Assembly: GCF_001619985.1 (NCBI RefSeq)
Contig: NW_017264201.1
Location: forward strand, 868,001 to 932,000
From: Xylona heveae TC161
Lineage: Eukaryota > Ascomycota > Xylonomycetes > Xylonales > Xylonaceae
Direction of reading: 5' to 3'
DNA: 64,000 nt
Part shown: in pieces, positions 11,191-22,630 of the stretch
Numbering within the stretch: position 1 is the first letter of the stretch
Layout: every line of letters begins with the position of its first letter
The notes under the pieces: model-generated
What the model saw: only the letters and a program-made list of their open reading frames with translations
What the model was told of the DNA's origin: nothing
The model's database searches: none
Translations under genes and position numbers: made by a program

Positions 11191-12038
11191 TTATATGCTG
11201 AGAGCCATGATGGAGTTGACAATGTCATTGTCGTTCTCCTTGAGAGCCTTGACGGCCTTCTTGCGCGAAACACTAGCCTGGGCCATGACAAGCTCAATGT
11301 CCTTGGCCTCGAGACCAGTCTCGTCAACCTCCTCACCGTCGTCCTCCTCCTCGTCCTTCTTGACATCACCAGCCTCAACAGCCTTGCCCTTGTCACCGTG
11401 GTCGTGGCCGGCGTGGGGGTCAGCGTTGGCGTTAGCCTCAGCGGCAGCGAGCTGCTGAGCAGCGGAAGCCTGGGCAGCGGAGTTCAAGTCCTCGATCTTA
11501 GCCTCACCGAAGATGCTGTAAGTTTAAACCGTCAATATCCAGGTTCCGGAGACGAAGAATTGCCCGCGGACACTCACATGTAGGTGTTGCTGGAGGGAGA
11601 CTTGTAGACATCGGGCTGGTTGATCACGAAAAGGATCTGCGAGCAAACGACATGTCAATTACATGTTCCTTCCAAATAAATTCTTTGCCGGATGATCCCC
11701 CGGTATCCTTCATCACGGCTTCAAGTACCCCCATAAAATTGTTCCAAAACAACACCGCCAAAATCGTTCGGTCGCGCAAAATATCTGAAGGTACTCACGT
11801 TCTTGGGTCTGCGGAGAGTGACACGAGTAATGCCGGGAACATGCTTCAGGCCGAGCTTAGCAATGGCCTTGCGAGCCTTCTTCTCGTTGCGGGAGTGGAC
11901 AGCGACGGAGGCACCGGCGGGGATGTTGGCCTCGCCCTCACCGGCCTCAACCTCGGAGTCGGAGCTGCTGGATGCGTCCTCAACCTCGACGTTCTTGGTG
12001 GGCTCGTCGGGCAATTCCTCGATGCGGGAGTTCGACAT
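11191..12038 (-). CDS. EGD2: Nascent polypeptide-associated complex alpha subunit (207 aa)
   Basis: Three coding exons: 12038-11799, 11636-11578 and 11515-11191. A likely 5'-leader intron spans 12187-12050 (gtgagtg...tttccag). The protein has an acidic N-terminus, then the NAC domain with [47 protein letters not shown] and [12 protein letters not shown] His/Asp linker and a C-terminal UBA domain ([20 protein letters not shown]) follow. The NAC alpha/beta heterodimer binds the ribosome near the exit tunnel and shields nascent chains, opposing mis-targeting to the ER. Length and domain order are those of fungal Egd2. Confidence 0.96.
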
Positions 12039-12049
12039 TTTGGTGGTGT

Positions 12050-12187
12050 CTGGAAAGCTTCCCCTCGTCAGTTTCGATACCCTCTCTCGCAGTCCTCCAC
12101 AAGGTCGAATTGATAGGGATGGCGATAAAACTTGAATGCCGGACCCGACGACCTGAAAATCAGAGGGGGAGTAAAATCAACACTCAC
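12050..12187 (-). other. Probable 5'-UTR intron of EGD2
   Basis: On the minus strand a consensus donor gtgagtg at 12187 and the acceptor tttccag ending at 12050 enclose 138 nt just 11 nt upstream of the ATG. Leader introns near the ATG are common in highly expressed fungal translation genes. This is inferred from the motifs only. Confidence 0.5.
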
Positions 12188-12871
12188 CTGTGACGAGGAA
12201 GTGAGAGAAGATGTAAGGTGAGAGTGATAATACTCAATGTTCCGCGATCTAGATTATTCAATTCCCAAACCAAGGTCACCTCAGTTGAACCGTTTGCTTG
12301 TGTGACTGTTTAGCGAGTATGATGACTAATCCCCTCCGGGCGCGGCTCTCCACAACCCTCTCAAGCTACACCGGGTAACATGGTCTACGAGATGTATGAT
12401 AACCAGTTCACGGACTTGGAAATTTACCTAAGTCTAAATGCACGGCAGCAATAGCAAAATAACTTATGGCATCATTTAGGGGGACAGCAATGCAAAGAAA
12501 CAATCAGGACTCTGCATAATCTTTTGAAACGGGCTGTCAAATGCAGAAAGCAAAAAAAAGCTATTGAGTAGACCATATCGTAGAGTCACTGGGGGACAAA
12601 TAGTCCTGTGCCTCGAACAACCCCAGATCCGTGGAATCCGTTGGTTGGTGAAGTTGCACACTGAAATTTGAGTCACAGTATCAGTCACAAACGTCGAGTA
12701 TTTTCGCGAATTTGAAATCGTCAATAGGATATCTTCAACTCGGGATCAAGAAGCCGCAACCGTGAATTTGACCAGTAATATTGTATTCTATGAAGATACA
12801 ACTCCGGCCTCGGGAAAAAAGGTAGTAAAGCTCCCAGATATTGAATGCTCCCCAGCCCACACTTTTTATAT
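12188..12871. other. EGD2 promoter and RPL14 3' flank
   Basis: About 680 bp between two leftward genes, with no supported coding sequence. Open frames at 12476-12963 on the minus strand lack family resemblance and end in the RPL14 3' region. Confidence 0.5.
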
Positions 12872-13518
12872 TTACGCCTTAGCAGCAGCCCGGACCTTGG
12901 CGTGAGCCTTTCGGACCTCGAAGCGGGCCTAGTGATAGAATTGTCAGCACAAATAGTCCTCAATGTGTCGATTTCCAGATATCATTTCCTCTTCAGTCCC
13001 AATTCATCGCTTCTCCGAAAGTGTAGATTGGGGACAGGAATCCTCACCTGCTTCCTCAGCTTCAAGACCTTGAAGCGCTCGAAGTCAGTGAGCTGCGCTC
13101 TCCGGGCCTTCTGCTCCCGGCCCTTAGCCCACTTGCTCTGACCGAACTTCTGCTCAACCTCGGCCTTCTTCCAGGCAGCCTTGACGGCACCAGTACCAGC
13201 CGCACGGGGGAGCTTGGCAATAACGATGGGGGTAAGGACAACGTCGGAGAGGCGGATAGCCTGGCGGGGGACAGCGAGCTTGGCGTCGTCGGCGGGACCG
13301 TCAACAAGGACCTGCAGATATCACAAAGTTGAGTCCTCCAATTCCCAAATCCATCTCTCTGGAATTATCGTCATCGCTGGATTGCGACTTACGCGCTTGT
13401 GGTCGACGATCTCGACGACAGTGGCGAGACGGCCGTCGTACTGGCCACCGGTGAGGAGGACGACACGGCCGACTTCGACCAGTCTCCACTGGGAGGTCTT
13501 GATCTCGGCTTCACCCAT
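12872..13518 (-). CDS. RPL14: 60S ribosomal protein L14 (148 aa)
   Basis: Coding exons 13518-13393, 13311-13048 and 12928-12872, with donors gtaagt and gtgagg and clean phase-0 junctions. The N-terminus has an SH3-like KOW fold region ([12 protein letters not shown], then [17 protein letters not shown]). The eL14 segment [20 protein letters not shown] follows, and then a basic helical tail ([33 protein letters not shown]) that contacts rRNA. eL14 is a component of the large cytosolic subunit. A leader intron is likely (13605-13532). The length is normal for fungi. Confidence 0.96.
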
Positions 13519-13531
13519 CGCAACGGTATTT

Positions 13532-13605
13532 CTGAAATCCCAAATCGAATCAATATTTCGTCGCTTCAAAAATGAAAATATCCGGAGTCAAACGGGGTCT
13601 CTCAC
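13532..13605 (-). other. Probable 5'-UTR intron of RPL14
   Basis: The donor gtgagag at 13605 and acceptor gatttcag ending at 13532 bound 74 nt, 13 nt upstream of the ATG. The arrangement mirrors EGD2 next door and is typical of fungal ribosomal-protein genes. Confidence 0.5.
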
Positions 13606-14868
13606 CTCGGTGAGTGGGGGCTTGGTGGGTGTCGTTGTCGTTGTCGTTGTCGATTGAACCAAGTCCCTCAAGCCCTCAATCTCGAATGGAAATTCGGCCT
13701 TGGCGTGTTAAGCGAGTCTGTGTGGGCGACTGCTGTTTGAATCTAGGGTTTGATCTTTTTCATCATGTGACTGCCAAGCGATCGGCGCTAGCGAGCACCT
13801 CTCCTTCGAGGCTTTTTAGTCGAGCTCCCCAAGTTTATCGCTGAGTTTTGTTTTGTACGAGTTTCCTTGGTTACCAAGTGGATAGAACTGTAAGTCTCTT
13901 CAAATTTCCTTTCTCTCTCGCTTTTATGATGCGATAATTTGCGATTGACACTAAGTTCGGGAGGCTCTCGCCGGAGCTTCAAAACCGACTTGGTGATGTG
14001 ATATTCAATTTCTTACATATTCTGAATTGATATCTACGCGATGTCCCTTACGCTGCTCTTACCGGATCACAACTGACAAGACCCTTGAAGAACATTATAG
14101 GTTTATTTGGGTCTGACGAGACAGAATCTGCCTTTGTGCTTCCATTTGTTCCGCTCCCCACGCCTTGGTCTCCGGGCTTTCCGCTTGGGGAGCTTACATG
14201 TAAAAGGTTCGTTTCGACATATCCTTGGTTCTCCGCTTGTCCAATGATTATACCCAATGCACTAGATAGTAACTGATCCCTTCGGGGATTTGATCGTACC
14301 CTTATACACCAAGATCACTGAGGACATTATCACCACACTCATTTTCACGTTTCATACTGTGTGTTTGCAAACCGCTAACACATCGAAGAATACAGAGTTC
14401 GCATTTCTCACGAAGCCTTAAGAGCGGCTTTCGGGTAAAGGCTATGCCAGATATAAAGCTACTTTGTCCCGTAAGGCCATTAGAAAATGATATCGGAGTT
14501 GGAAAATATTTCGAACTTAGCTCGTAGCCATAGAACAATATTCACAATTTCAAGCAAAATACTTTCTCCAGACCTTTATAAGTTACGTGGTGCCTCAGTT
14601 GCCCAAGGGAAATAATTGAGTAAAGATGTCCGTTTAAGAATGTAGCAGAACGAGGTGGTCGGTTCATGAATAGCCTCTCCGTTGCTGCAGGCCGGGTCTA
14701 TAACCTTTAATGCAATAAATTCGTGGTAATAAAATATCCAATGCGAATGCCGGGACATGAAGCGACCAGCGCGTGCCCCAACGTTCCGGTCGTGCTTTAT
14801 GCTGAAATGAAATCGTGAAACGCTCAAAAAGCGATGCTCGTGAAGAAAATGCTGAGCAGGAGAATATC
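13606..14868. other. RPL14 promoter and F-box gene 3' flank
   Basis: About 1.26 kb without a supported gene. It contains a gtcgttgtcgttgtcgttgtc repeat just upstream of the RPL14 leader (about 13627-13650), but nothing else recognisable. Confidence 0.5.
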
Positions 14869-15981
14869 TCAATCAATATGAAGTTCATCTTCAAACATTC
14901 CTCGTCGCAGTATATCGAGTAGCCAGAAGCCTTTCTCAACGCCCTCGTCACGTCGGGCTGTAGCCCATCGCCATAAATCGGCATCTCCCCACTGGATGCA
15001 GGGCAGGCTCGAAGATTGGTCAGCTGCGATCAAGGCTTTAACGACCTCGCGGTTACAGTCCGACTCGATCACAGCCTGCTTTAACATATCCGTCGCGCCA
15101 TCACCAAGGACGGGCATCAAAAGGGTGATAACCCTTACAGCTGTTGCGTTCCCTTCTTGGATTGCCTCAATGAGACCTTGAGAGATGAACTCTCCTCTGT
15201 TAGAATCTTTCCAGTCGATGTAAGCACCTCCCAAGCAGAGCTTATAGAGAAGTATAACTTTCTCTTGGGCCCAAGGCCCACGCAAAAGACGTTCCGGAAG
15301 ACTGAAATTCTCCCAGGCGATAATTGGCCATAAGTATCTATATTCGTCGACAGTGATACCGCAATCAATCCAGGGAACTCGTGGCGGATGCATGCTCAGA
15401 TGTGCGTCCAAAGCTTCTTGCTCACCTTCGCCCTGAATACCTAGTTGTTGCTTCTTGTTTTCGAGAAGAAAGGAGTAATATTTTCGCTCACATTTCCTTA
15501 GCAATTCGAGCGTCAGCCAACGACACTCGAGAATGCGAGACTGCAACTGGCCCAGCTCATCACCGGGAACGTCTTGGGGCTCGTCCCAGCAACCGCGAAA
15601 GACAGATAAACAAAGTTTAGTGTAGACATGTTCGGAAGAAAGCAACGAGGCCAACCGCGGCGAGGCAAGCGGAAGGTCCAGGTTCATAGCGTAGAAGAAG
15701 ATAAGCTGCAATATTTCAGGCGGCAATGATTCCAGTGGCGAGATTCGAATTTTGCGTCTGCGTTTCCGTGGCCGAGCGCCATCAGCGATCCGTTGAGAAT
15801 CAGAAATTTCTTGAGATGACGGGCCTCCGGGCGTACCCGCCGAAGAGGTGGCAGACGAGGTCATGAGGGAAGGAATCTTCCATCTTCCGATTCGATCTTT
15901 CGGATTTGAGATGGGGACGATTCTTGGCCTTTTTGAGTCATTGTGTTTTCTTTTTCCTCGTACACGAATGGGAGTGAGCAT
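14869..15981 (-). CDS. F-box-like protein (370 aa)
   Basis: A single-exon frame with ATG at 15981. The N-terminus is basic and nuclear-localisation-like (RGKRKHNDSKRPR; ARPRKRRRKIRI, about 68-80). It is followed by an F-box-like segment at about 80-125 (SPLESLPPEILQLIFFYAMN, then PRLASLLSSEHVYTKLCL). The rest is helical (QSRILECRWLTLELLRKCER) and may be degenerate repeats, as in other fungal F-box proteins. F-box proteins bring substrates to SCF ubiquitin ligases through Skp1. The substrate is unknown. No intron motifs interrupt the frame. F-box recognition rests on the LPPEIL core and the downstream pattern. Confidence 0.75.
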   Translation of the reverse strand: MLTPIRVRGKRKHNDSKRPRIVPISNPKDRIGRWKIPSLMTSSATSSAGTPGGPSSQEISDSQRIADGARPRKRRRKIRISPLESLPPEILQLIFFYAMNLDLPLASPRLASLLSSEHVYTKLCLSVFRGCWDEPQDVPGDELGQLQSRILECRWLTLELLRKCERKYYSFLLENKKQQLGIQGEGEQEALDAHLSMHPPRVPWIDCGITVDEYRYLWPIIAWENFSLPERLLRGPWAQEKVILLYKLCLGGAYIDWKDSNRGEFISQGLIEAIQEGNATAVRVITLLMPVLGDGATDMLKQAVIESDCNREVVKALIAADQSSSLPCIQWGDADLWRWATARRDEGVEKGFWLLDILRRGMFEDELHID

Positions 15982-17725
15982 GGCGTAGAAAAGCGCCCCA
16001 TTGTGGTGCAGGATAAAAAATTATTCACGCAGTACGACACTGAGCATTGTTGCTTCAGCAGGTTACCCTGGGCGATTTTTTCGCCTCGTCAAAGCGAGCT
16101 CTAGAGCGAATTGCACAATGATGCGCTTCCATTAGGTAGGATTGCGCTCAAGAGACACTTTCATTCCTTATCAACAAAATTATCAAAGCCTATCGGACAT
16201 TGATGCGCATGTTGGTGCTATGGAGCTTTCTTTCGGCCTACGACTTATACGAGGATAGATTTTGATGACCAATGGGCGTCGCGACACACACCTCGGTACC
16301 CAATGGACATGACGTCGTATACGGAGTAGAGAGATATGGAGAACGAGTAGGGGTCACGCAGTTGGCGAACGGTCAGGAGTAACGACGATCATGCTAGAAG
16401 ATGCCGGATCCTCCACATGGGGCGTTTGAGTCTTTTCATAGAATGGAGTCATATTGATCACGTTGTCTTCAAGACTTGCTGGGACTGGACCGGAGACAAG
16501 GAGATTAGGCTTGGCTAAGGGACCGGCCCCTACTCCGGTAGAGTAGAAGCCAACTTAGAATTTTTGATTGCCTTCGTCATAGCTGTGGCGCAGATGTGGC
16601 GCATGACCGGTTTTGAAGTGGTCACTCTGCTACAGGGAAAAGGAAAATGAGCGCAAAAATCCTGCCAATATCCATGCAGCCACAGGTACCCATCGTATTG
16701 ATTGTACAGCGCATCAACTTAAGGTACTTTCGCAGTGGCTCCTTCCTCATTTGACCCACTGATCGACTTGGTGGGTGCGCGCCTTCCCCAAATTGCTCGG
16801 ACGCACCGCCACAGGTCCTGTGGCGTAATTGGCGAAGAAGAACAATGAGTGGTCAATCACCCCCTTGGTCTCCACAGGCGCTAATGACCAAGGTTTCCCG
16901 CATTTCTTAATTTTTCTGTGTGTGCCTTAGGAGCCGGTGGACAGACCTTTTTGCATCATTCCGGTTCCATGACTGTCAAACCGCCCCAAAACCAGCTTTT
17001 GGCAAAATGCGGCACTTGGCCCCCCCCCCTTAACAACCACTTTTAATGCTTATTTCGGCCATAGCCAGGAATCTAAATGCCTGCAGTGACGTTGTCACCC
17101 CTATCTAATTTGTCCTTTCCCGCCGTATTAGGACAAACCTGATTTCTCTAGCGCAGCCATTGCCGACAGCTTCTTGCGCCAACCTCTCTTTGGGTCGGCA
17201 TCGACGTAAGGCCCAGGAGATGAAAGAAATTAATGCAAAGGTGACACCTGGAGAATGGACCGGAGCAAAGGCGATCCACTACGTCAGTCTGTAGAGGAAA
17301 TGAAATTTGACGGGAAACAACATGACATGAACTGGCTATGGAGCGTATTTGTCCTGCAAAGTCGCCAGGGCTAGCACAGTATAAGAAAGGACAGCCATCC
17401 CCCCTTCCTCACTTGCATTCCTTCCATTCACCACAGAAACCGAACTCTAAGCAAAACACTTCTTTCCTGCAGCTAGTCACAGGGTTAGTCTCCCCATGTC
17501 CTCTTTCCTTATTTGGACGAGTTCCTTCCCATAAAACTTACTCGCTTCACAAGGCCACGCCTGGGTTATGTTGGCATTCACTTCAGAACCAGTTCTAACA
17601 AAGTTCTTCATCTCAGACTCCTTCCTTTTCACCTCTCTACATCTTCATCGCTGCTTCAAACGCAAGCTCTACCTCAAATCATAACCAAATACACACAAAT
17701 CTTAATCCACCATAAATAAGTCAAA
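15982..17725. other. Long intergenic region and promoter of the small membrane protein
   Basis: About 1.74 kb with no supported gene. It contains a poly-C run near 17022-17030, a TATA-like tataag near 17380, and from about 17590 a C/T- and CAA-rich leader running to the ATG at 17726. That leader is typical of strongly expressed fungal genes with long 5' UTRs. Confidence 0.55.
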
Positions 17726-18044
17726 ATGGGCGCGGTCGTCTCTTGTGTAAGTCTTTCCCTTCAACGATTCAAAGCTCGCAGATTGCGGCTGCTTTGTTTT
17801 TTGAACTTACTCTCCTACACCGAAATAATCTTCTGTATGGCGACTAACAGCATCCGTTTAGCTCCGCTCCATCTGCCAGAGCATCGGTGCTTGCATCATG
17901 GCAGTCGTCAACGCCATCGGCTCCATCTGCATGGCCATCATCAACGGCATCATCAGCGTGTTTGACATCATCGTCAGCTGCCTGACCTGCAACCGCGTGG
18001 GCCGTCGAAGACACCGACACCGGACCACAACAAGTACAATCTAA
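17726..18044 (+). CDS. Small membrane protein with lipidation-like MGxxxSC start (67 aa)
   Basis: Exon 1, 17726-17746, encodes MGAVVSC and ends at gtaagt. Exon 2 runs 17862-18044 in phase 0 after acceptor gtttag. The protein is a nearly continuous hydrophobic, Ile/Ala/Cys-rich segment (IMAVVNAIGSICMAIINGI, then SVFDIIVSCLTC) with a basic C-terminus (RVGRRRHRHR). The N-terminal Met-Gly with Ser at position 6 and Cys at 7 fits N-myristoylation plus palmitoylation. I believe similar tiny proteins occur widely in filamentous ascomycetes, without known function; this is from memory. Splicing and composition strongly favour a real gene. Confidence 0.7.
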
Positions 18045-18555
18045 TCGTAGCACCTCTTCTACACGAGTCACTGATTGACCTGCGTCATGGCCACGACCAC
18101 CGGTGTCGCGGGCCCTTGGCTCAGTACTGTCGATCAGTGCTCGTGATTTCTCATCAGAAAAGGTGCAACGATGGACAGCAAGCTTTGTGGCTGGGGAGGA
18201 GAGACCGTGTATGATACCACAGATTACCCAGGGTGTTTATTCCTTTTATTTCCATGTTTTAATTGCTCGCTCGATGTTTTATCTCATTCTTAATTTCATG
18301 CGAAGGGATACCGGGAGTGGGATGGGCACTATGAACCTGGACGAAGAATACGACCAAGATGAAAATTGCTTCTTTGAAGCCGGCGTGGCTCTTCGCTGAT
18401 AATTTGTACTATTGTTGCGATACCACTCTCAGTTAATCTACTACTTCAACACTACTTTCTCCACAATCGACCCATTGGAACGAATTTGGATTCTGACCCT
18501 ATGTGAAGTCCACTTTTCTCGAAGTGGAGCAATGTTATGTTAAAGACGTAGCGAA
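18045..18555. other. 3' flank of the small membrane protein gene
   Basis: About 500 bp. An open frame at 18103-18399 on + has no recognisable features and probably lies in the 3' UTR. Confidence 0.5.
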
Positions 18556-18969
18556 TTAAATACTGGCGCACGGGCACCCGAGAAAATGGTTGACTAGAGC
18601 TGGAGGAATGTCAGGGATTTCTGAATTATCAATATTAAGCTTGCTAGCGGCAAACGGGTCCAATATGAAACCAATCCAATGCCTCATGAAGCTGAGAAGA
18701 ATAGCGAGAGCGTCGAAGTCAACGATGCGAATAGCAGACATGGCTTGTGATTTGAGAAACCTACAAGCGTTGTATACTATGCACCTAAGGGAAGCGAGCT
18801 TTGGTCGCTACATAGGGTACCTACCTACCTTTATCATAATGTTATGCATTTCCGTAAATGCTTCTTCCTCGCTTTCAGCCGCTGCGACATGCTTGGTTGC
18901 CAAGGTAGATCCGCCCGGAGCTTCCTCCTGTCCCAATGGATCGACCGCAGCGTGCAATATGTGATTCAT
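18556..18969 (-). CDS. Weakly supported two-exon gene (about 110 aa)
   Basis: On the minus strand ATG 18969 opens MNHILHAAVDPLGQEEAP and stays open to a run of overlapping donors (gtaggtaggtac). Using the second donor, exon 1 is 18969-18825 in phase 1. It joins exon 2, 18743-18556, at acceptor cacaag, giving AMSAIRIVDFDALAILLSF and the terminus LGCPCASI. The N-terminal half is acidic and soluble, the C-terminal half hydrophobic with one possible membrane helix. No family is recognised, and the acceptor is not pyrimidine-rich. The case rests on frame and composition only. Confidence 0.25.
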
Positions 18970-20407
18970 TGATCGAACGTCTTCACTGAATCAGTCGTAA
19001 GACTTGGAACAGAATATAGGGAAGGAATAGATAATAGACTGTGTCGAGAGGTTCGAGCTTTTACAGATCTATTTCCCCTACGATAGTCTTACATTAAACT
19101 CTGACAGAGTGCCTCATTGGCTAATCAATCGCAGCTCGACAGCATTGTCTGCTATTCGAACCCTCTTCGATAGCCGAAAGAAAGGATAATATCCATGATT
19201 GGCTGTGAGTTTCACCGCCTGTGACTGTTCAACCAGCTCGCCAAACGCAAAACTTGTAGCACTCGCAGGGGCTGTGCATTATCGAACGGTCGAACATTTT
19301 AAGAAGCAGGAAAACAGCATACCAGCTATTACATGCCACGAGGCTGAAGACCGATAAGGCTGGTTCAACTAAAATTATGCGTGATCGATTGCCATACTGA
19401 CGGATGGTCCGGTCCACGTATAATACAGTACACACAAAGTGGGGGCCTTCCTTGCTTAAATTCTGCAAGGCAAGGATTCGACTCTTGATGGGGCGCCATT
19501 TGAACCTATATCTACAGTTGCCTTTCCAGGTTAGAAAGCGTGGAAAAGATCGCTTGCACTACACGCTACAATTACCATTCCGATAAGACAGACAGCACTA
19601 CGAGCCCTCGGAGTGATATAGACGAGTACAAAGAGAATAAAGGAAGACCCTAGGAAGAGCCAATGCCGTCGATGGGATTGCTTAAGCCCAGCTGGCCCCT
19701 AGGGCACTCAAATCGCGTGACGACGGCCAAAGTCGGAGATGCTACTTTGCATGGGATAGCAGGCCGGGTGGTGTCTCTCGGAACTCGTTGTGCCGCTGTC
19801 ACCTTCCTATTACAGGCTAAAGTGGGACGGGAGCCAATTAAGCCTATTGCTGGAAAAAGCTTGGCTCCCCCGGTTTATCCGCGCTAGAACGGCTGTGGTT
19901 TACCGCTGGGAAACAATAGACCACCGAGACTGCGCCAATATAGCAGTCGAGATCAGTTCCCACCTATCTACGGAGTACTCTCTCTTTCGTATTCTCGCAC
20001 GGACAGGGAAATTTGATAAACCCAAGCGCTCCAAGTGGCTGGATCTCGTTATTTCCGTTTCAGGGATGATTTGCCGAATCGCGACATAACCTCAACCCCG
20101 GTTTATCCCAAAAGACTACGGTCATTTGGGTAAAATCCCCCTCTACGGAGTATTATCTTTCATTTGTCATGTTTCTTCCCATCAGAACCGAAGATTCGCT
20201 GGATACGGCACGGGCAAGGGCACCCACCATAAGGTGACCACCTTCCTATTCAATCCCTAGGGCTTGAGGAATGCCCACGCGCGATGTTGCCATTTATGCC
20301 CAATTTAAAGGGCGGCACTGCCTCCAACTTGTCGGTCTTTCAGAAAGTCTTGTGAGAATCGAACTTTCTGTCGCAAGTCTAATCCTCCGGTTTCCAGCGA
20401 TAATAAC
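18970..20407. other. Upstream region of the amino-acid transporter
   Basis: About 1.4 kb. Short open frames on both strands (19229-20089) overlap each other and resemble nothing known. The last 400 bp carry three GATA-type sites, listed separately. Confidence 0.5.
20014..20403. promoter_or_regulatory. GATA-factor sites upstream of the transporter
   Basis: HGATAR sequences occur at 20014-20019 (tgataa), 20153-20158 (agataa on the minus strand) and 20398-20403 (cgataa, just before the ATG). AreA/NIT2-type GATA factors activate nitrogen-source permeases through such sites in fungi. The motif is short and common, so this is suggestive only. Confidence 0.3.
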
Positions 20408-21609
20408 ATGTCCTTGGCACCTCAGGCCCTCGGAGCTGTAGCCGATCCCCGCTCCTCGGTAGAGGCGGACAATATTGGGAGCTATGGGAATCGAGTTCTC
20501 CATACGCTTCATGACCCCAATGTTACTTTTGAAGAATATTTGCATTATGCAAGCGTCTCTCGTGCAGAGGAGAGCGAGCTACCGCCTGCCAAAGGGCCAT
20601 TTGGGAACGTATGGCGTTCGATCTTCCTCGGCAAGAAATCCAAAACCCTAGAAGGAAACCCAGCAGATGGATCAGTCGTGAACACCATCGAGCAAAGCCC
20701 TGGAGAGAAAGGAGCGAGGGAAATGGGAGAAAAAGATACCAAAGCCAGCGACGAGGTCAATAACTCGTTCATGGCTCCTGCTTCGGCAGTCACCGAGGAG
20801 GAGTGGAAAGATGCATCCCGCGCGGCAAGAACGGCGACTTGGGGAGCCGTATGTACCGATATTCTCACCAAATTGGCTGCGATTCGGGCGCTCAGCTGAC
20901 ATGAATTGTGCTCAGGTATTCTACTTGATCACGACTGATATTCTGGGGCCATTTTCTGTGCCGTAAGTGAACTAAAGTGTGCAGCGCTCCTTGCAGCCGT
21001 AACATGTTGACTGATCCTCTTCTCTTTTTCTTAGATGGGCCTTTACACAGCTTGGATATGGACCTGGTATTGCATTGTATACGGTATTTGGTGGTCTCGC
21101 AGTATAGTATGTCTGGATTACTCTTTAAGGGGCGTTGGATCTTGGCATTGACAAGTCTCAGTACTGGATGGCAGCTATGGAAAGTCTTCATCGGACTCGA
21201 CAGCGATCGCTACCCGTTGAAAAATTACGGCGATATGGCCTTTCGAGTCTACGGCCCATGGGCACGATATGTTTGCAATGTTTTGCAAAATTTCCAGGTA
21301 CGTTGATAGAAACACCCCTATTGTTGCATGGCTGGGAAACGACAAAAGTTAATAAGAGACAGTTCTTTCTGAACGTCGCGCTGCTGATTATGACCTACGG
21401 AATCTCAATTCGCCAACTTTCAAGGCTCCGGCTTTGCTTCATCGTCTGCCTCATTGTATTTACCATTGCGGGTTTCCTCCTTGGACAAATCCGAAGTCTG
21501 CAGCGTTTCGGATACGTTGCCAACCTTGCCGTCTGGCTCAACCTCCTTGTCATATTCTTCACGTAAGCCATTTCAATCCCCATAATCAACAGTCAAGATG
21601 GGAGACCTC

Positions 21610-21676
<67 letters not shown>

Positions 21677-22630
21677 CACGAATCTTGATAAGTTCTGACT
21701 CTAATTCGTTCATTTGCCGCCAACAGAATGGGTGTTGTCGCACACAGCCCCCCCAACTATGTTGCCGCCCAGCAGACCTACGGCATCCCACCAAATCAAC
21801 CCATCCAACACACTGCCGGTTCTCCTGCGGGCCTTACCTTCCTTGATAACATTAACGGACTCATGCAAGCCGTCTTTTCCTATGGTGGCGCCACGCTCTT
21901 CTGCGAACTCATGGCCGAGATGCGCAAGCCCAAGGACTTTTGGAAGGGTCTCGTCTGCGCCGAAATGCTCATCTACGTGTGCTACATGCTTTTTGGGCTT
22001 TTTGTGTACTCTTACCAGGGCCAATACGCTGCCAATCCCGCTTTCCAGGGCATCGACCCCCAGTCGTGGCAAGACGTGGGCAACGCGCTCGGTGTCATTT
22101 CTGCCCTCATCGCCGCCTGCATGTACGGCAACATTGGCATCAAAGTCCTCTACGCCAATGTCGGCCAAGAGCTTTTCCACGGCCCTCGTCTTGAAACCCG
22201 TAAGGGTCGATTTATCTGGACCGCCCTCGTCCCCGTTTACTGGATTGCCGCCTTCGTCATTGCCGCCTCCGTGCCCCAGATTTCCAATTTCTCCTCCCTT
22301 GTAGGCGCTGCATGTATCATGCAGTTTACCTACACGTTCCCCCCGCTTCTCATGATCGGCTATAACACCCAGCGTGATGCCATCTTACCGGAAGAAACTT
22401 TTGATCCCGTGACCGGTAGACTCAATCGCATCGATGGCGGTATCAAGCGCTGGCTCCGTGGTTACCGTCGTCGCTGGCTCCAGAATACTTGGGATCTCGT
22501 CTTCTTCTTGGGCTCCTGCGCCACGGCCGTCCTCGGAATCTACGCCAGTGTTGTCTTGCTCAATGATGGCTACCAGCATAATAAAGGCCAAAATGTTGTT
22601 GCGTTCAACTGCGTCAGTCCCGTTGGATAG
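20408..22630 (+). CDS. AAAP-family amino-acid transporter (599 aa)
   Basis: Six exons: 20408-20848, 20916-20962, 21035-21106, 21162-21297, 21363-21562 and 21727-22630, all phase-consistent. A long cytosolic N-terminus (about 1-145) precedes about eleven hydrophobic helices. Hallmarks of fungal neutral amino-acid permeases (MTR-like, Pfam Aa_trans) include WAFTQLGYGPGIALYTVFGG, FFLNVALLIMTYGISIRQLS, SLQRFGYVANLAVWLNLLVI and FSYGGATLFCELMAEMRKP. It should import amino acids by proton symport at the plasma membrane or exchange them at the vacuole. The long N-terminus is acidic and Lys/Ser-rich, a likely site of trafficking control. Intron 5 carries a CA/TC microsatellite. Confidence 0.92.
21610..21672 (+). 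repeat. (CA)n(TC)n compound microsatellite inside an intron
   Basis: About 14 CA units pass directly into about 16 TC units within the 164-nt fifth intron (21563-21726) of the transporter. The TC part is followed by a short pyrimidine stretch but is about 55 nt from the acceptor. Confidence 0.95.
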
